Notes under the pieces: model-generated
Told to the model about the DNA's origin: nothing
The model's input: only the letters and a program-made list of their open reading frames with translations
The model's database searches: none
Made by a program: the position numbers and the translations under genes
Assembly (NCBI GenBank): GCA_031213475.1
Contig: JARUPZ010000004.1
Coordinates: 868,001-932,000 of the forward strand
DNA: 64,000 bases
Direction of reading: 5' to 3'
DNA from: Nereocystis luetkeana
Lineage: Eukaryota > Sar > Phaeophyceae > Laminariales > Laminariaceae
In this document: in pieces, positions 1-12,191 of the stretch
Numbering within the stretch: position 1 is the first letter of the stretch
Layout: each line of letters opens with the position of its first letter

Positions 1-701
1 ACCACCCACGCTCCAGGCATGAACGGAGGCTTTCCTGCACCGTTTTCCGGACCACCACCACCACCACCACCATCACCACCATCACCACCATCACCACCCG
101 TCCCACCCCCCTTCACCATCACCACCAAAGCCACCATCACCAGCACCAGAAGCGATAGAGTTCGTTGTCAGGAAAATGTTGTGGACGGGGAGGGGCGGGG
201 GGGGGGGGCGTTGTTCCATCACCTTGACTCCCTCCACCTCACACGACACCCTAACCATGCATAAAAACATACAAACACATGACAACTACACTCAGGTGCA
301 GCGGGCGGCAAAACACGCGCTGAAAAAAAGCGCCAGGAAATTCATGTATGTACTACTCGACGTATACCGACAGCGAAAAGAACAGAAAAATTACAGAACA
401 CCAAAAAAGTTACCTTCAAAGCACCAGTAACAACAAAATTGTACACTGGACGATGAAAAAAACGCCTACACCGACAACAACACCGCGCCGGGAACAAAAC
501 GCTACAACCAAAGTCTAAACCGGTCGTAGTAGGGAGGAGTCTACACCTACAGATCATTAAAAACAAAAAAAGCTAAGCGTTCCGCGCCCTCTTTCTCTCG
601 TCGTGCGCCTGCGAGATATATTTTTGGGATAAATGCGTTCAGTTTCTAGTCGCGGGCGGCACTGGTGGCGTAGCAGTGTTATTATACCGCGGTTCACACT
701 A
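1..701. other. Spacer downstream of the poly-Q gene
   Basis: Starts with CCA/CAC repeats (48-130) and a G-run (199-210). Proline-rich or histidine-like frames here come from the triplet repeats. No gene supported. Confidence 0.5.
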
Positions 702-780
702 TCACTGCAGCTGCTGCTGCTGCTGCTGCTGCTGCGGTTGCTGCTGCTGATATGGTTGATGCGCATGTTGGAGGTGCGGA

Positions 781-826
<46 letters not shown>

Positions 827-1060
827 GCTGCTGCTGCAGCGGGGGCGGGGCGTATTGCACGGAGTACAACTGCTGCTGCTGCTGCTGCTGTTGCTGTGGT
901 ACAAGCAGAGGGGCGGGGGCAAAGAGAGGGGGGGGTTGCTGCAGCTGCTGCATCTGCAATGGATGCTGTTGCTGCTGCTGGAAGCGGGGCGGGGGTGGCG
1001 GTGGGGGTGGTAGGAGCCCGGTCGGCGCCTGGTGTAGTTGAGAAAGAGGGACATGTTGCA

Positions 1061-1100
<40 letters not shown>

Positions 1101-4100
1101 ATGTTGTGGCTGCTGCTGCTGCTGTTGCTGCGCCTGCACCTGCTGTTGCGCCTGCTGCTGCTGCTGCGCTTGCTGCTGCTGCTGCTGACGTTTCTGTTCC
1201 TGCTCCTGCTCCTCCTGCTGCTGCACCTGCTTCTGCTTCTTCAGGGTATGTCGATGTCGCTGGTGCGCCGCGATCGTGTAGGGAGTTTTGGACGGATGTA
1301 GCGGCTGCAAAAACGCCACCACATCATCCTTACCCTGCATCGCTGCCAAATCCACCGGAAGATTACCGTGCGAATCTTTCACCGTGGGATCTGCTTTCCT
1401 ACGAGAAAGATCCTTCACAAGCGCCATTGCGCCGCAGTAAGCCGCGGCGTGGAGGCACGTCTCACCCGCCGGACGCTTGAAATCCGGCGACACTCCGGCC
1501 CTGATAAGGCCTACTATGGGCTCTGTGCCATTTCCGCGGATTGCGTCATAGATGGCACGCTCCATTCGCTTCTCGAGCACTCCCATACCGTCAGTATTCC
1601 TATTAGGCAGTTTAGCAGAGGCGGAGATGCAGCCAAGAACAAAATAACGCAATGCCAACAAAAGCACACGCAAAAGTTTATTCAGTACACGGGCGCCCCA
1701 CGCATGGACCGTGTCGACAATAAAAATAAAATCAAACGGTTAACACAACCGGGGGGGGGTGAGGGGGGGGGGGGGCGAGGGCGGGAGGGAGGTATTAGTT
1801 GTCAGTCGGATATTTCGTCGATCATCGTTTTTTTTCGAGGTATGAATACATACGATAGTGGGACGGGGGGGGGGGGGGGGGGAGTGAGGTGTCTCTGTCA
1901 AAACTACGGATTTCACGAGTACCTACCGTATAATACATGTTTCCCACGCCCAAAAAGGGGGGCACTACGCCCATACAGACACATATATATATACATGCAA
2001 AAATGACGGTACACCAGGGCATATCAGGTACCAGGTATAGCTCAAAGTCCTACAGGACAAGGGGATTATCGCATGCCACCCCCGGTACGCCCCGCCCTTT
2101 CGAAAACGAGAGACCAGTTGACTACTTTCAATACGGGAGGCGTTATTGCTATCCACAAGGATTTCGCGTTTAGAGCTCTGCGCAGTTTCCTACAAAAACA
2201 CACACAAAACAAATCAAGCTACGAGGTACGACATTAATCCTGCGAATTATGTTGCTGCAAAGCAACACAAACCATAAAATCGTGATTCATAATTTGTTCC
2301 GCACACTGCCGCTGTACATTAAATATTAATAGTATGCGTATAGAGCTGCTATACTATTATTAATAATATACTGCAGAGTGGTGCGCCAGAAAAAAACAAG
2401 AGGCTAGCTAATATTAATACCAGTAGGAAGTAAAGCGATCCGAGCAAATCTTCTGCCGCAAAATTTCTGAAATCTCCAAGTATTGTACTCTATAATAGTC
2501 ACACAAATATTCAGTCACGGAACAAAGAAATCGGCAAAAAAATCGGGCACAAGAAAGGCAGGCTAAGGCATGATACCACTCGATTAATAGACCGGCACGT
2601 AAGGACCGCTTTGTTTTCATATTAATGTATAAGCGTTCCTTATATTTCCGTCCAGAGTGCAGGAATAAATACTACTATTACCGGGGACCATAGTAAATAC
2701 CAGGTACGACCTACGGTATACACAAAAACCTATACTGGTACACTTTACTATTTCTGCTAACGATATGTGGTTCTATATACTATGGTCCCCCGTAATATAA
2801 TAATACTACTGTACTACGAAATTCGGGAGTCGTTGTAATACTGACTTGAGCGTAAATAGAAGGTACTGTTGTACGACGCACTCCTTTTCGAATACTAAAC
2901 TATAAGGAACCTATCAAGAGAGCCTGGCCGGCTATTCCTCTTTCTTCCTGGTACTATCACACCATCACACGACAGAAGGTGTGCTGTACTGCTGTATATA
3001 CCGGTGTACAGTACCAGCTGGACGGTAATGTAAGGACCGTTTGCTCTTGAGATTTATTCCCCAGCGGTCCTTACATTCCCGCCAAGAGTGGTGATACAGC
3101 ACAAGTGCCGGTCCCTCCGTAGCGCCGGCATACGAGTAATTTTTTGTTTGTTTATTTTTCGAAATTGTGCATGAATCCACGCCACTGTACAGTATGAGCA
3201 GTGATGATGTAGCTGACTTTACGTCGGGGGCTGAAGTTATGTTTGCTTCATACATACCCTCGTGTATATGAAAACAAAGCACAATACCTGGTGAAAGATT
3301 ATCGGAAAAAAAACAATTGTTGGGAAACAAACTTGGAAAACGGAAGACAGTAAACGAAACAACACGAAACGCCCGAAGAACAGACCCGAAAAAAGAAGAA
3401 AGAAGGAAGAAGGAAGAAACCGAAACGAAACAAAACAAGCACTAGCACTATCATAGCATCATATCACGCACGAGCACGACCACACGGCGAGAGAGGCGGC
3501 AACCGCAACGCGACCGCTCTCATCCATCGCTCTCTTTGTCAACCATGGCCTATTCCCACCACGACAGCACAGCACGGCACCTCCCTCAACACGCTCTCAT
3601 GCCCTAGCTGGCAGGGGGGGGGGGGGAGTGCCCGCCATGTATGCACGTGACCCCGGATCTGAGGAAACGAACGGGACGGAACTGGAATAGAAGTATTAGG
3701 GCAAAGATAATACCAGGTAAACGGAAAGGGGGAAAATAAATTAATAAAAAATGCGAGGTCAAACTAACCTCGTCATTGTCTTGGGGTACTCCGGCCACTC
3801 TCGAGCGCTTGGCTCCTCCTCCTCCATCAGCGACAGCGCCTGCAGGGGTGGCGGTGACTGTCGCCGCTCCGTCGCCGCCCCCTCCGCCCCCTCGACGCAC
3901 TCCCTGTTGCCCCCGCGAAAGCAGTCTATGCACTTCCCACACGCGATGCAGATCCGCACGAAGTCCTTGCTGCAGACGGTGCACTTCCTGCCTCGAAGCT
4001 GAGGCCTGAACTTGAAGACGTGGGGCCACTCCCCGCGCATGTCCTTGCCGGTACCGGCAACCTTGCCGCCCCCTGCGGTAGAAGCATCCTCCTCGTCCGA

Positions 4101-4627
4101 CGAAAAAACAACAGGGTCCTGGAATGCGGGCGGCTCGTCCGACACACGAACGCGCTTCTTGGAAGTCAGCGGCGACCGCGCGGGCTGCTTCAAACAACTC
4201 CGGAGGGTGCCGGGAGCGGGTACCGGTACCCCCTCCCCCGCGGCACCGCCCGGCTGCGGAGAAGTTCCAGATAGAAAAGGCGGTAGGCTTGCTACCGACG
4301 TCGGCGCTGCTGCTGCCGCGGGTGGTTCCGGTACCGTTGGTGCTGCCACTGTTTCGCGCGCCGCCGAAGAAGAGGATGGTGGCAAAGGAGACGATGGTGA
4401 AGGTGATGGCGACGGCGAACAAGACGACGATGACGGCGCCGGGGCTGGAGCCACGGGTGCTAACGCCGGGTGAGGTGAGCTCAGCGAACCAGTCCCCACC
4501 CCCAATCCCACCCCAAGTAATACTCCGGAGGGGACCTCTGGCACCACCGGAGGTACGAGGAGTTGCTGCGGCTGCGGCTGCTGCGGTTGCTGCTGCTGCG
4601 GTTGCTGCTGCTGCGGTTGCTGCTGCG

Positions 4628-4668
<41 letters not shown>

Positions 4669-4914
4669 ATTGGGGGTGGCGACTGCTGCTGCTGGGGCTG
4701 CTGATGCATTTGTGGCGGCGACTGCTGCAACTGCGACAGTGGCTGTTGCAGCAGCTGGTGCTGGTGCTGATGCTGAAGCATCGGTTGCTGAAGCTGCGGC
4801 TGCTGATACACCGGCTGTTGCAGCTGCTGCTGCTGCTGCTGCTGATACACCGGCGGCGGCGGCTGCAGCAGCTGCTGCTGATACACCGGCTGCTGCAGCT
4901 GCTGCAGCCGCGGC

Positions 4915-4946
<32 letters not shown>

Positions 4947-7271
4947 CCGAGGAGGAGGCACCACCACCACCGCCGCCGCCGCCGCGGGAGGCGCGCGGGC
5001 AGCTTCGGCGGCCAGATGATGCGAGGGGGCGACAAGACCACGAGGCGGCGGTGAACCCCTCCGAGGCGAGGAAGAGGAGGAACACGACGACGAGGCGGAC
5101 GAAGGAGCAGGTACCCGTGACGATGCAACGTCAGCCGCGGCGACGGGCTGCGACGGCGGTCTCCGGTCCTGCCCCACCGACGGACTCCGAGAGCGGTCGC
5201 GCTTTTTACTCTCGCCCGCCTGCCTTCGTCCTGAACCCGTGGCTGCGGTAGGGCGGGCCCCCCGAGGGTCCCGGGGGTCCCGAGACCTAGCGGCGGCTAC
5301 GGTACTGCCACCGGGAGTATCGTCACGGTCATGCCTCGCGGCATACTTCACTGGTCCGTTCTGAGGAGATAAGCTGGACTCTTCCCGGCCCCTCTTCCCG
5401 CTCTCGCTAAAGCGAGCTGACGGTCGAGCATCATCACTCCGATTACTGCTATTACTACTACTACTACTACTACCACCGTCTTGCCCCATCGAGAGAGAGT
5501 CGACGGCGCCGTTTCCGTCGTAAAGCAACTGTCCGTCCTCCTGGTCGACGCTGCCGTTCTCGCTGCCGCTGCCGCTTCCGTCGCTATCCGTCTCGTGGTC
5601 CGTCCCGAGCGTCTCGCCCTCTATCTCGGCCGAGGGAGGCGTTTGCCAGCACCACTCCCGCGAGTCTCGATCGCCTGCGGACCACTCCGCTTGGCTAACG
5701 GCTTGGCTAACAGGTTGGCTAACAACCGGCTGGCTAAAATGTTGGGGAACCGGCTGGAAAACCGGATGGCTAACCGGCTGGAAAACCGGCTGGTTATCAG
5801 GCTGGCTAACCGGCTGCGGCTGAGAAACAGGTCGGCTAACCGGCTGGCTTACAGGTCGGGTAGCCGGCTTGTTAACAGGTCGGCTATCAGGCTTGTTTGC
5901 CGGTTGGCTATCAGGCTTGCTTTCAGGTTGGCTAACAGGCTTGCTTTCAGGTTGGCTAGTAGGCTTGCTTTCAGGTTGGCTAGCAGGCTCGCTCACTATA
6001 ACTGGTCGGCCAACAGGTCGACTAACGGGCGGGCTAACCGCGTGGTTCACCCTGCTACCCCTTCCCGCGAAACCAGTGCTAGCCCACCGACCACTAAACC
6101 GCCCCCGCCCGGGGTATATCCTGCCTCCCCTCCCCATCGAGAACCCTCTCCCCCCTGTGATCACCGGCCCCCTCCCCGCCTTCACCTGGCTGCTGGTGCT
6201 GCTGGTACCGCTGCCGCTGCTTCCACTGCTTCCGCTGCCGTTACTATCGCTATCTCGCTCGGGATTTCTTTTTAAAAACTCGGCGGCGCCACCGCGGGCT
6301 AACAATGCAGCTGCTGCTTCCGCCGACGCTGTACGTCGCGGCGGGGCGGCAGAGTCCGACCGCCCCCCCCTCCCCCTCCCCCTGCCCCCCCCTCCCCTCC
6401 CCCATCTGGCGTCACTCGACGATGCCCGCGCTGAACCGGAACCCAAACCGGAACCGGAACTGCGCGACTTTATTTCTCCCTCCGACGACCCCCCGCCCCC
6501 CGCTGCCGCCGCTTTCGCCCAGTCGTCTGACGCTGACACCACCCCCCCCCCTCCTCCTCCTCCTCCTGCTGGTGGTGGTGTTGATGGTGACGGGGATTTC
6601 GGATAGCCGTGGGTAGCGCTGAAGGACAAGGTACCACTTCCGGCACCGCCGCTGCTGCCGCCACCGCCGCGGGCGCGACCGCCGCGGCCGCCACGACCGC
6701 CACGGCCGCCACGGCCGCCACCACCGCCACCGCCACCACCACCGCCGTCGAGTCGAACATCGTCGACAATCACTAACGGGTGACGCGCAGAGCCATCGGG
6801 ACTGCCTAACCTCGGAGAGGAATAATCTACCCGCCCACCCGAACGCGCTCGGCTGTCTGTAAATTTCCCAGCCGTCGCTGCCCCTGATGCTGCTGCTACT
6901 CCCGTTCCCGAAGAAAAAGAAGAAGAATTCCCGGAAAGCGCGGACGGGTCTCCATGAACCGACGAACGCCTCCTGTCAGAACTCCCGCCCCCCCCACCCC
7001 CGGCGGTGGAGGACGTGGCTTCCGCCGAGGGCGGCGGAGCTATCCGCACCTCAACGAAACGCGTCGACAACCCATGCCCGTTTGCTACGGCGTCAACCCC
7101 ACCCCCGCCTCCTCCTCCTGCGTCCCAAGGAGAGTGCTCGAAGCGTGGGGAGTGGTACGGGTCCCAGTGGGCATCGTCACCTTGAGCGCCGGCTCCGGTG
7201 TTGGTGGTGGTGGAGTGCCCTCGGCGGGCTGCGCTCGCATCAGCGGCAGCAGCGGAGACGAAGCTCTGCAT
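702..7271 (-). CDS. Gln/Ser-rich Cys-cluster protein, proposed to splice to an ankyrin/poly-Q terminal exon
   Basis: I do not recognise this gene. Exon 1 (7271-3769) starts at an ATG preceded in frame by a stop and encodes about 1168 aa. It is Gly/Ser-rich at the N-terminus, has SQPV/KPxSQPE tetrad repeats around residues 415-535, poly-Pro and poly-Gln around 780-960, then near residue 1115 a cluster C-x2-C-x7-C-x2-C-x2-C-x2-C-x7-C that looks zinc-binding. It ends at a donor (GAG then GTTAGT) with two bases of a codon left. Exon 2 (1599-702) has an acceptor TAATAG and supplies the one missing base, so the frame is kept. It encodes about 298 aa: two or three ankyrin repeats (GETCLHAAAYCGA, HGNLPVDLAAMQGKDDV), then poly-Gln/Pro to a TGA stop. 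The 2.17-kb intron holds only repeats. The alternative is two genes: the second would start at 1673, where the first 20 residues resemble a signal peptide (LGCISASA). Function is unknown. The exons are convincing; the fusion is inference. Confidence 0.5.
1600..3768. other. Repeat-filled proposed intron
   Basis: No coding sequence recognised. It contains G-runs at 1750-1780 and 1865-1883, the micro-palindromes TACCAGGTA near 2030, 2698 and 3712 and TATTAATA near 2326 and 2412, a TA-flanked MITE (2676-2797), and two decayed copies of the CCACTCTGTCC family (about 2560-2665 and 3020-3100). It ends in G-rich sequence near 3616. Confidence 0.5.
2676..2797. mobile_element. MITE-A copy
   Basis: Inverted-repeat element, TA-flanked, ends TTACCGGGGACC and GGTCCCCCGTAA. 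Carries TACCAGGTA at 2697-2705, which the 24060 copy lacks. Confidence 0.75.
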
Positions 7272-10200
7272 TGAGGACGATTCCTCTTCCTCCTGCTAGG
7301 ATTCGCTCTCGGGCAGCTTCGAGCCCACAATGTATTTTACCTGCGTGGGAGGGGTGTGCGTGTGTACATACAGGGCATACAGAGGCTACGTAAGTCTGGC
7401 AGTCTCCGAACGACTGACGAATTCGCGCCTTATTATACTGGCGGGATTATGGAGTACACATACAGCACTATTTTAGGGAGTCGATGACCGAAGCACGAAA
7501 AAATACAAGTCGACATCAAATGAAAAAAGGCGAGTCAAAAGTACTCGGAAATATACACCACGTAACCCTCTGGTCGAAAATGTAAGTATCTTCCGTGTAT
7601 TAATATCGAGTAAAACCACTCCTTATATTTTCGGACACTCTGTCCGAAATTTTAAGGGTCATTGTGGTATTTACATGTAGCAAAAATGACCCTTACTTTT
7701 ACGGACAGACTCTGTAGTACAGCAAGGCAACACCCAAGAAGCAGCAGCAGCAGAATCTGTTTTCAAGACACGTTTTGGTGAAAGCGTCGCCCTCTCTCGA
7801 CGAGGGCGGCGATACTCTAGGCACTCGTCAGTAGGATAGAAGGCCGTGGGATAGGTTCGTGAGGGGGTACGAGCGGCTCTCTTCTCAGACAGGGTCTTGG
7901 AGTATACTCGTGCTGCTGTGGCTGGGTGAAGGAGGGTCATCGAAAAAATCAGTCAAAAATTAAATAGGAGCCTATCTACCAGGTACGTTGTACAAGCGAC
8001 GAGGGGAAACACCTGGGGAGCCGAGAAACAACGATCCCCACAATTGGGGGCTGATGGGGGAACTCTCGCGTAGTGGGGCACGCTATCCTAGGTCACCGCA
8101 CCACTCGTTGCAGGCGCTTTGGGCGCTCAAGCCCGTCGTCCTGCCGTCGCCGTCGCTTCTTCGCTTTTAGTTCGGGTATCGCGCTGGAGCACGCAAGCCC
8201 CTGCCCCCTGCCCCGCTTCTCGCTTGCACGCGAAACAGCTACGAAGGAGTAGTTCACAGCAAGGGTCTCGCGTATGGAACTCGAAAATTCGATAAGACGC
8301 TTGACAGATACGCCGCGAAAACACGGGCGCGGCGCTAGCCCACCGGGGAGAATATCTGGTTAGACCTGGGGGGGGGGCTGCGCCTCGCTGTCGCGGGCCG
8401 CGCTACGTGGTGCGAGGGGTAGTTGCTGGCTGACTGCTGTGGCTCGAGGCTTGAGAAGACGGACTACAGAAAACATAAAAGGTTCGGGAAAATACCATGT
8501 CCCTGCCCCCTAGAAAGTACGGCCTACCTATCAATTTTGTTGGATTCTACCAGGTACCAGAGACACATCCATTTTCTGATTTCCGATTTCCAATTTCCGA
8601 TTCTATCAGATTCGGGGGATTTCGGACGTTTCGATTCGGGGTGTTCCTCAGTTTCCTCAATCTCGGTTCTCTGTGCTTTTGGATCCTTCGTGTTTTTTTG
8701 TGTGTACCCCTGGTATTGAGAGTACAACAGCAACGGCATCAGCAGCAACAACATCACAGCAGCAGCAGAACACCAGTGCAGAGTACAGCAAATGAGGTAG
8801 TACCGGTACCTAGGCGTTGCCATCCAGCCCCCAGGCCCCTGCCCACAAGCTCACTCCGACCGCCGACATGAAATTGAGAGTGAACTTGAGAGCGACGAAA
8901 CCGATAATCAAAAGTAAATGGAAGAACAGGCAAGAAAGAAGAGGAAAAACAAACGCGGGAACGGTTATCACGCAGATTGAAAAGTAGATTATCAGCCGAT
9001 CGGGTGAACTCACAGCTGAGGTGCTCCTTATTTTACAACTCAAATACTGGTACCAGGTCGTACGAAAGTACTATTAATATTAATTAAATAGGGATCGTTT
9101 CGACGTACTGCCTACGTATACTGATGTATACTGCTGTACTAAAGTACCGCCACATAGTAAATGTAATGAATGAGGGGAGAAGCGACGACACCTGTGACCA
9201 CGTTTTGTCCAAATTCTGAAGATCGCCGAGGGTAAAAACCTCCTGCAAAAAAAGTGAAAGCGAGATCAAGGTGTTGAGGTTGGAAGAAAACAAAATTATT
9301 TTTAAAAAACGAGACACTGCTGCTAGCATTGTCCGGAAATGTTTGGACCGATTTGACATACGCGTAGGCACAATAAGCAGCAGTATACAAACGAAAAGGA
9401 ATGATGGTTTTCGGGAAAGATCTTGCATCACTCGTTATCTACTGGTATGAAGTATGTACATATATATATATATATATGTCTATGTTTGCCCTCTCCCCGT
9501 TCTCGAGAAAACAAAAAGCGTTGGACAATAATCGTCCGAGGGGGGTTGCCAGTGTGCCACCGTGTCATCTTGCGTGGGTTTCATATCCACCATCTGTACA
9601 GTTAGCGCATTATCATTGTTGTTGGTATAGCCCCGTGTCCCATAGACGAAGTGAGAGAGAGATTACCGTGGACGTGTACGTAAGTATATATAGGCGCCCA
9701 CTCATCGTTTTTTATTTGGTTTCCCTCTGTGGGGTGTGTTTACGAGTGAAATACGTTGAAGTATGCGCTGCACAGGTGACAACCAACCGCGATGCAGTAC
9801 GAACTACAGTAACTGCTGTATATAGTTACCCCTTACCGTCACGTACAGTCACACGCAACACGTCAGGAGCACGCATTAGTTTGTTTGCTCTTCCTGCCGA
9901 TCCCCCCCCCCCTCCCTCGGCTCTTCGCCGGGCGAGGTAAATACGATAATCTATATATAGGAAGGATAATAATGTGTGCTCATACAAGAGCAGTACAATC
10001 AGAAAACTGCGGGCACGAAATCCCTTTCTCTGAGGCACAGGATTGCACTTTTCGTGTTGTGCCTCGCCCGTCGACACAGTTTCGCCCGCCCCCCCTCGAT
10101 GGTCATACGACTACGGCCATGCAAGATATCGAGTACATCTCTCCTATCGAGTATACACCCGCCACCCCCGCCCCCCCCCTCCCCCCCGCTGGGGGTGTGG

Positions 10201-12191
10201 CGGCAACTTTTTTGTTCGTGTGCTTCCCGTTTTCAATGATACACTGTCGCACGCCCCCACGGTGCTCCGTCTCGAAAGGGATGCGTGGTCAATCGTAAAA
10301 CGACCATGTCAACCAACCAATGGGTACCCCTGAGGGCCATGCACGACATGATGAGTACACCCCCGGCCCGAGGTAAAAGCCGAGCCCCACCCTTTTCAGA
10401 TATTTGATCGAGCTACATACAGTAGTATTAATAGCATACTGCGGGGGTGTCATATAAATAGTTTTAGAAAATAAATCGGATTTGGTGTTTGCAGAACAGA
10501 TATTCATGAAACCGACGTCCTAAACCTGGATGATAAAACGTTAACAGGCTATAGTTATACCGCTGGAATTATGCAACCGCCTTATATTCCTGAACAGACT
10601 GGTATCAATAGTAATCAGAACCACATACACCACTATCTTTACCCACCTTGTGCTGTGAATAGTACGAATGTTCCCCCGTAATAGTATAATTGGAATAATA
10701 TCAACACTGCCCTTTTAGCCAAAGCACTCCGCACATCACACTGGAGTGAGGGACAACGCAGGGACCGTGAAAAGGGCAAGGTAAATATGGGAGGGGACAC
10801 GCGTGTCCCGAGCACCCTTTGAAACATTTCGCTATGGTGTCGCGAGAGATGTAACATACCAACCCTAGGGGTGCGTGTCGACCCTTTCTCTCTGAGTGAA
10901 CGAACAGCTTCACTTCCGCCATAGCTCAGTGCGAATCTCCAACATAAGCGCAATCTGGAGCAAACTGCTAGCTTGGTGATTACCAGGTTTGCGCATCAGG
11001 TTTGACGCTCACTAACGTCGTCATGGAACGGTCCACACCTCATGCAGTACATGGTCTAGATCATTCAGTTCCTCACCTGCCGTTCTGAGAGGCTGAGCAG
11101 GATTCGCATATTACAAATTCAACCCGGGGAAAATATGGCACGACAATCTCCTTGACTATACGGGTCCCACCCGGCAAGCTGAGCTACAACTGTGCAGATC
11201 GTGCCAAGATCGGGAAAATATCTGCCTTGAAAAATCTAGACCCCCTTCTAGATCATCAACTGGGAATCGAGGATCTGTCCGAGGCGTGGAACGGTCACAA
11301 TAAGTGACGTCACGGAACGCCGGGGAATGCGGTACCGGGGAGACTACGTAGTTGATGGCTCCGGGTGACCGCCAGTACCCTCGCGTCAGCGCTTCAACAG
11401 CTAGCTATTAATAGCTCCACATCCAATAACGATACCTTTTCCAGCATCCAACGTTTCAGCCAGTTTCTGCAAACATTCCACACAACCAAGGACCCCAGCA
11501 TCAAATAGTTGCTGCACGCTACAATACACCACTCTGTCCGAGAATGCAGGGACTTTATAATACAAATATAGAAACTCAGGCGGTCCTCGTATTTCCACTC
11601 CAAAGCGATACGGACGAAGCCGTGACATTGGCCAACGACCATATCCGAGAGCAAAAAAAAGCGGTTGGATATAGTTCACCCAACCGACAGATACATCTCC
11701 AACGGCTATCTCACTACCGTAGGTGCGATGCCCCATATCTACCATACGGAGCTTCATCGCCTGCTGTCAGTCCTTCCTTCGGCCGTTCTCTCCACCGTGC
11801 CTGAGGCCGTGTAATGCGGGCGATTCAGTGTCCTGCTCGGTCCCCCAAACCCCAAAACGGGCTCTGGAGTATGACGCTCTCAAGCGCCTGTGCCGCGGCT
11901 ACGACTTCGACAGCTTACACGCAAGATGTTTTACGCCCCAAGGGTCTGTGACACCGCTACGATTGTGACCACATACACGCAAACCCTATTTCCTAACACC
12001 TGGTCTTGAAACTACTGCACACACCCTAGAGGAAGACGAGGTACAACAAAAAAGAAACCTAAGCGAGTCGCTCTTCCGTACTATTAATAGTTGGTCGCAC
12101 GGCACGCTGTGGATTGCTCTCAAACTGCTCTTAAACTGCCATAATACTGTCTGTAGATTGCTTCGCGGTGAGACCTCCCCCAAGTCCTCTC
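7272..12191. other. Intergenic spacer, repeat-rich
   Basis: Between the 5' end of the poly-Q gene and the stop of guanylate kinase. Contains a decayed MITE-C-like arm near 7617, TACCAGGTA at 7978, 8549 and elsewhere, satellite units at 10090-10360, Repeat F at 11056. The frame at 11757-11401 (minus, 118 aa) looks somewhat protein-like but matches no family I know. Confidence 0.5.
11056..11290 (+). repeat. Repeat F (GATC-rich), diverged copy
   Basis: TTCCTCACCTGCCGTTCTGAG, CCCACCCGGCAAGCTGAGCT and GGGAATCGAGGATCTGTCC match the copy at 24484. Confidence 0.6.

Noticed and set aside
752-1480. Poly-Val/Ala and poly-Leu frames opposite the ankyrin exon
   Set aside because: Shadows of the CAG tract; the minus strand alone gives ankyrin repeats and a sensible exon.
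4124-5251. 375-aa poly-Ala frame on the plus strand
   Set aside because: Antisense shadow of the poly-Q coding tract; GCT/GCA runs are CAG repeats read in another frame.
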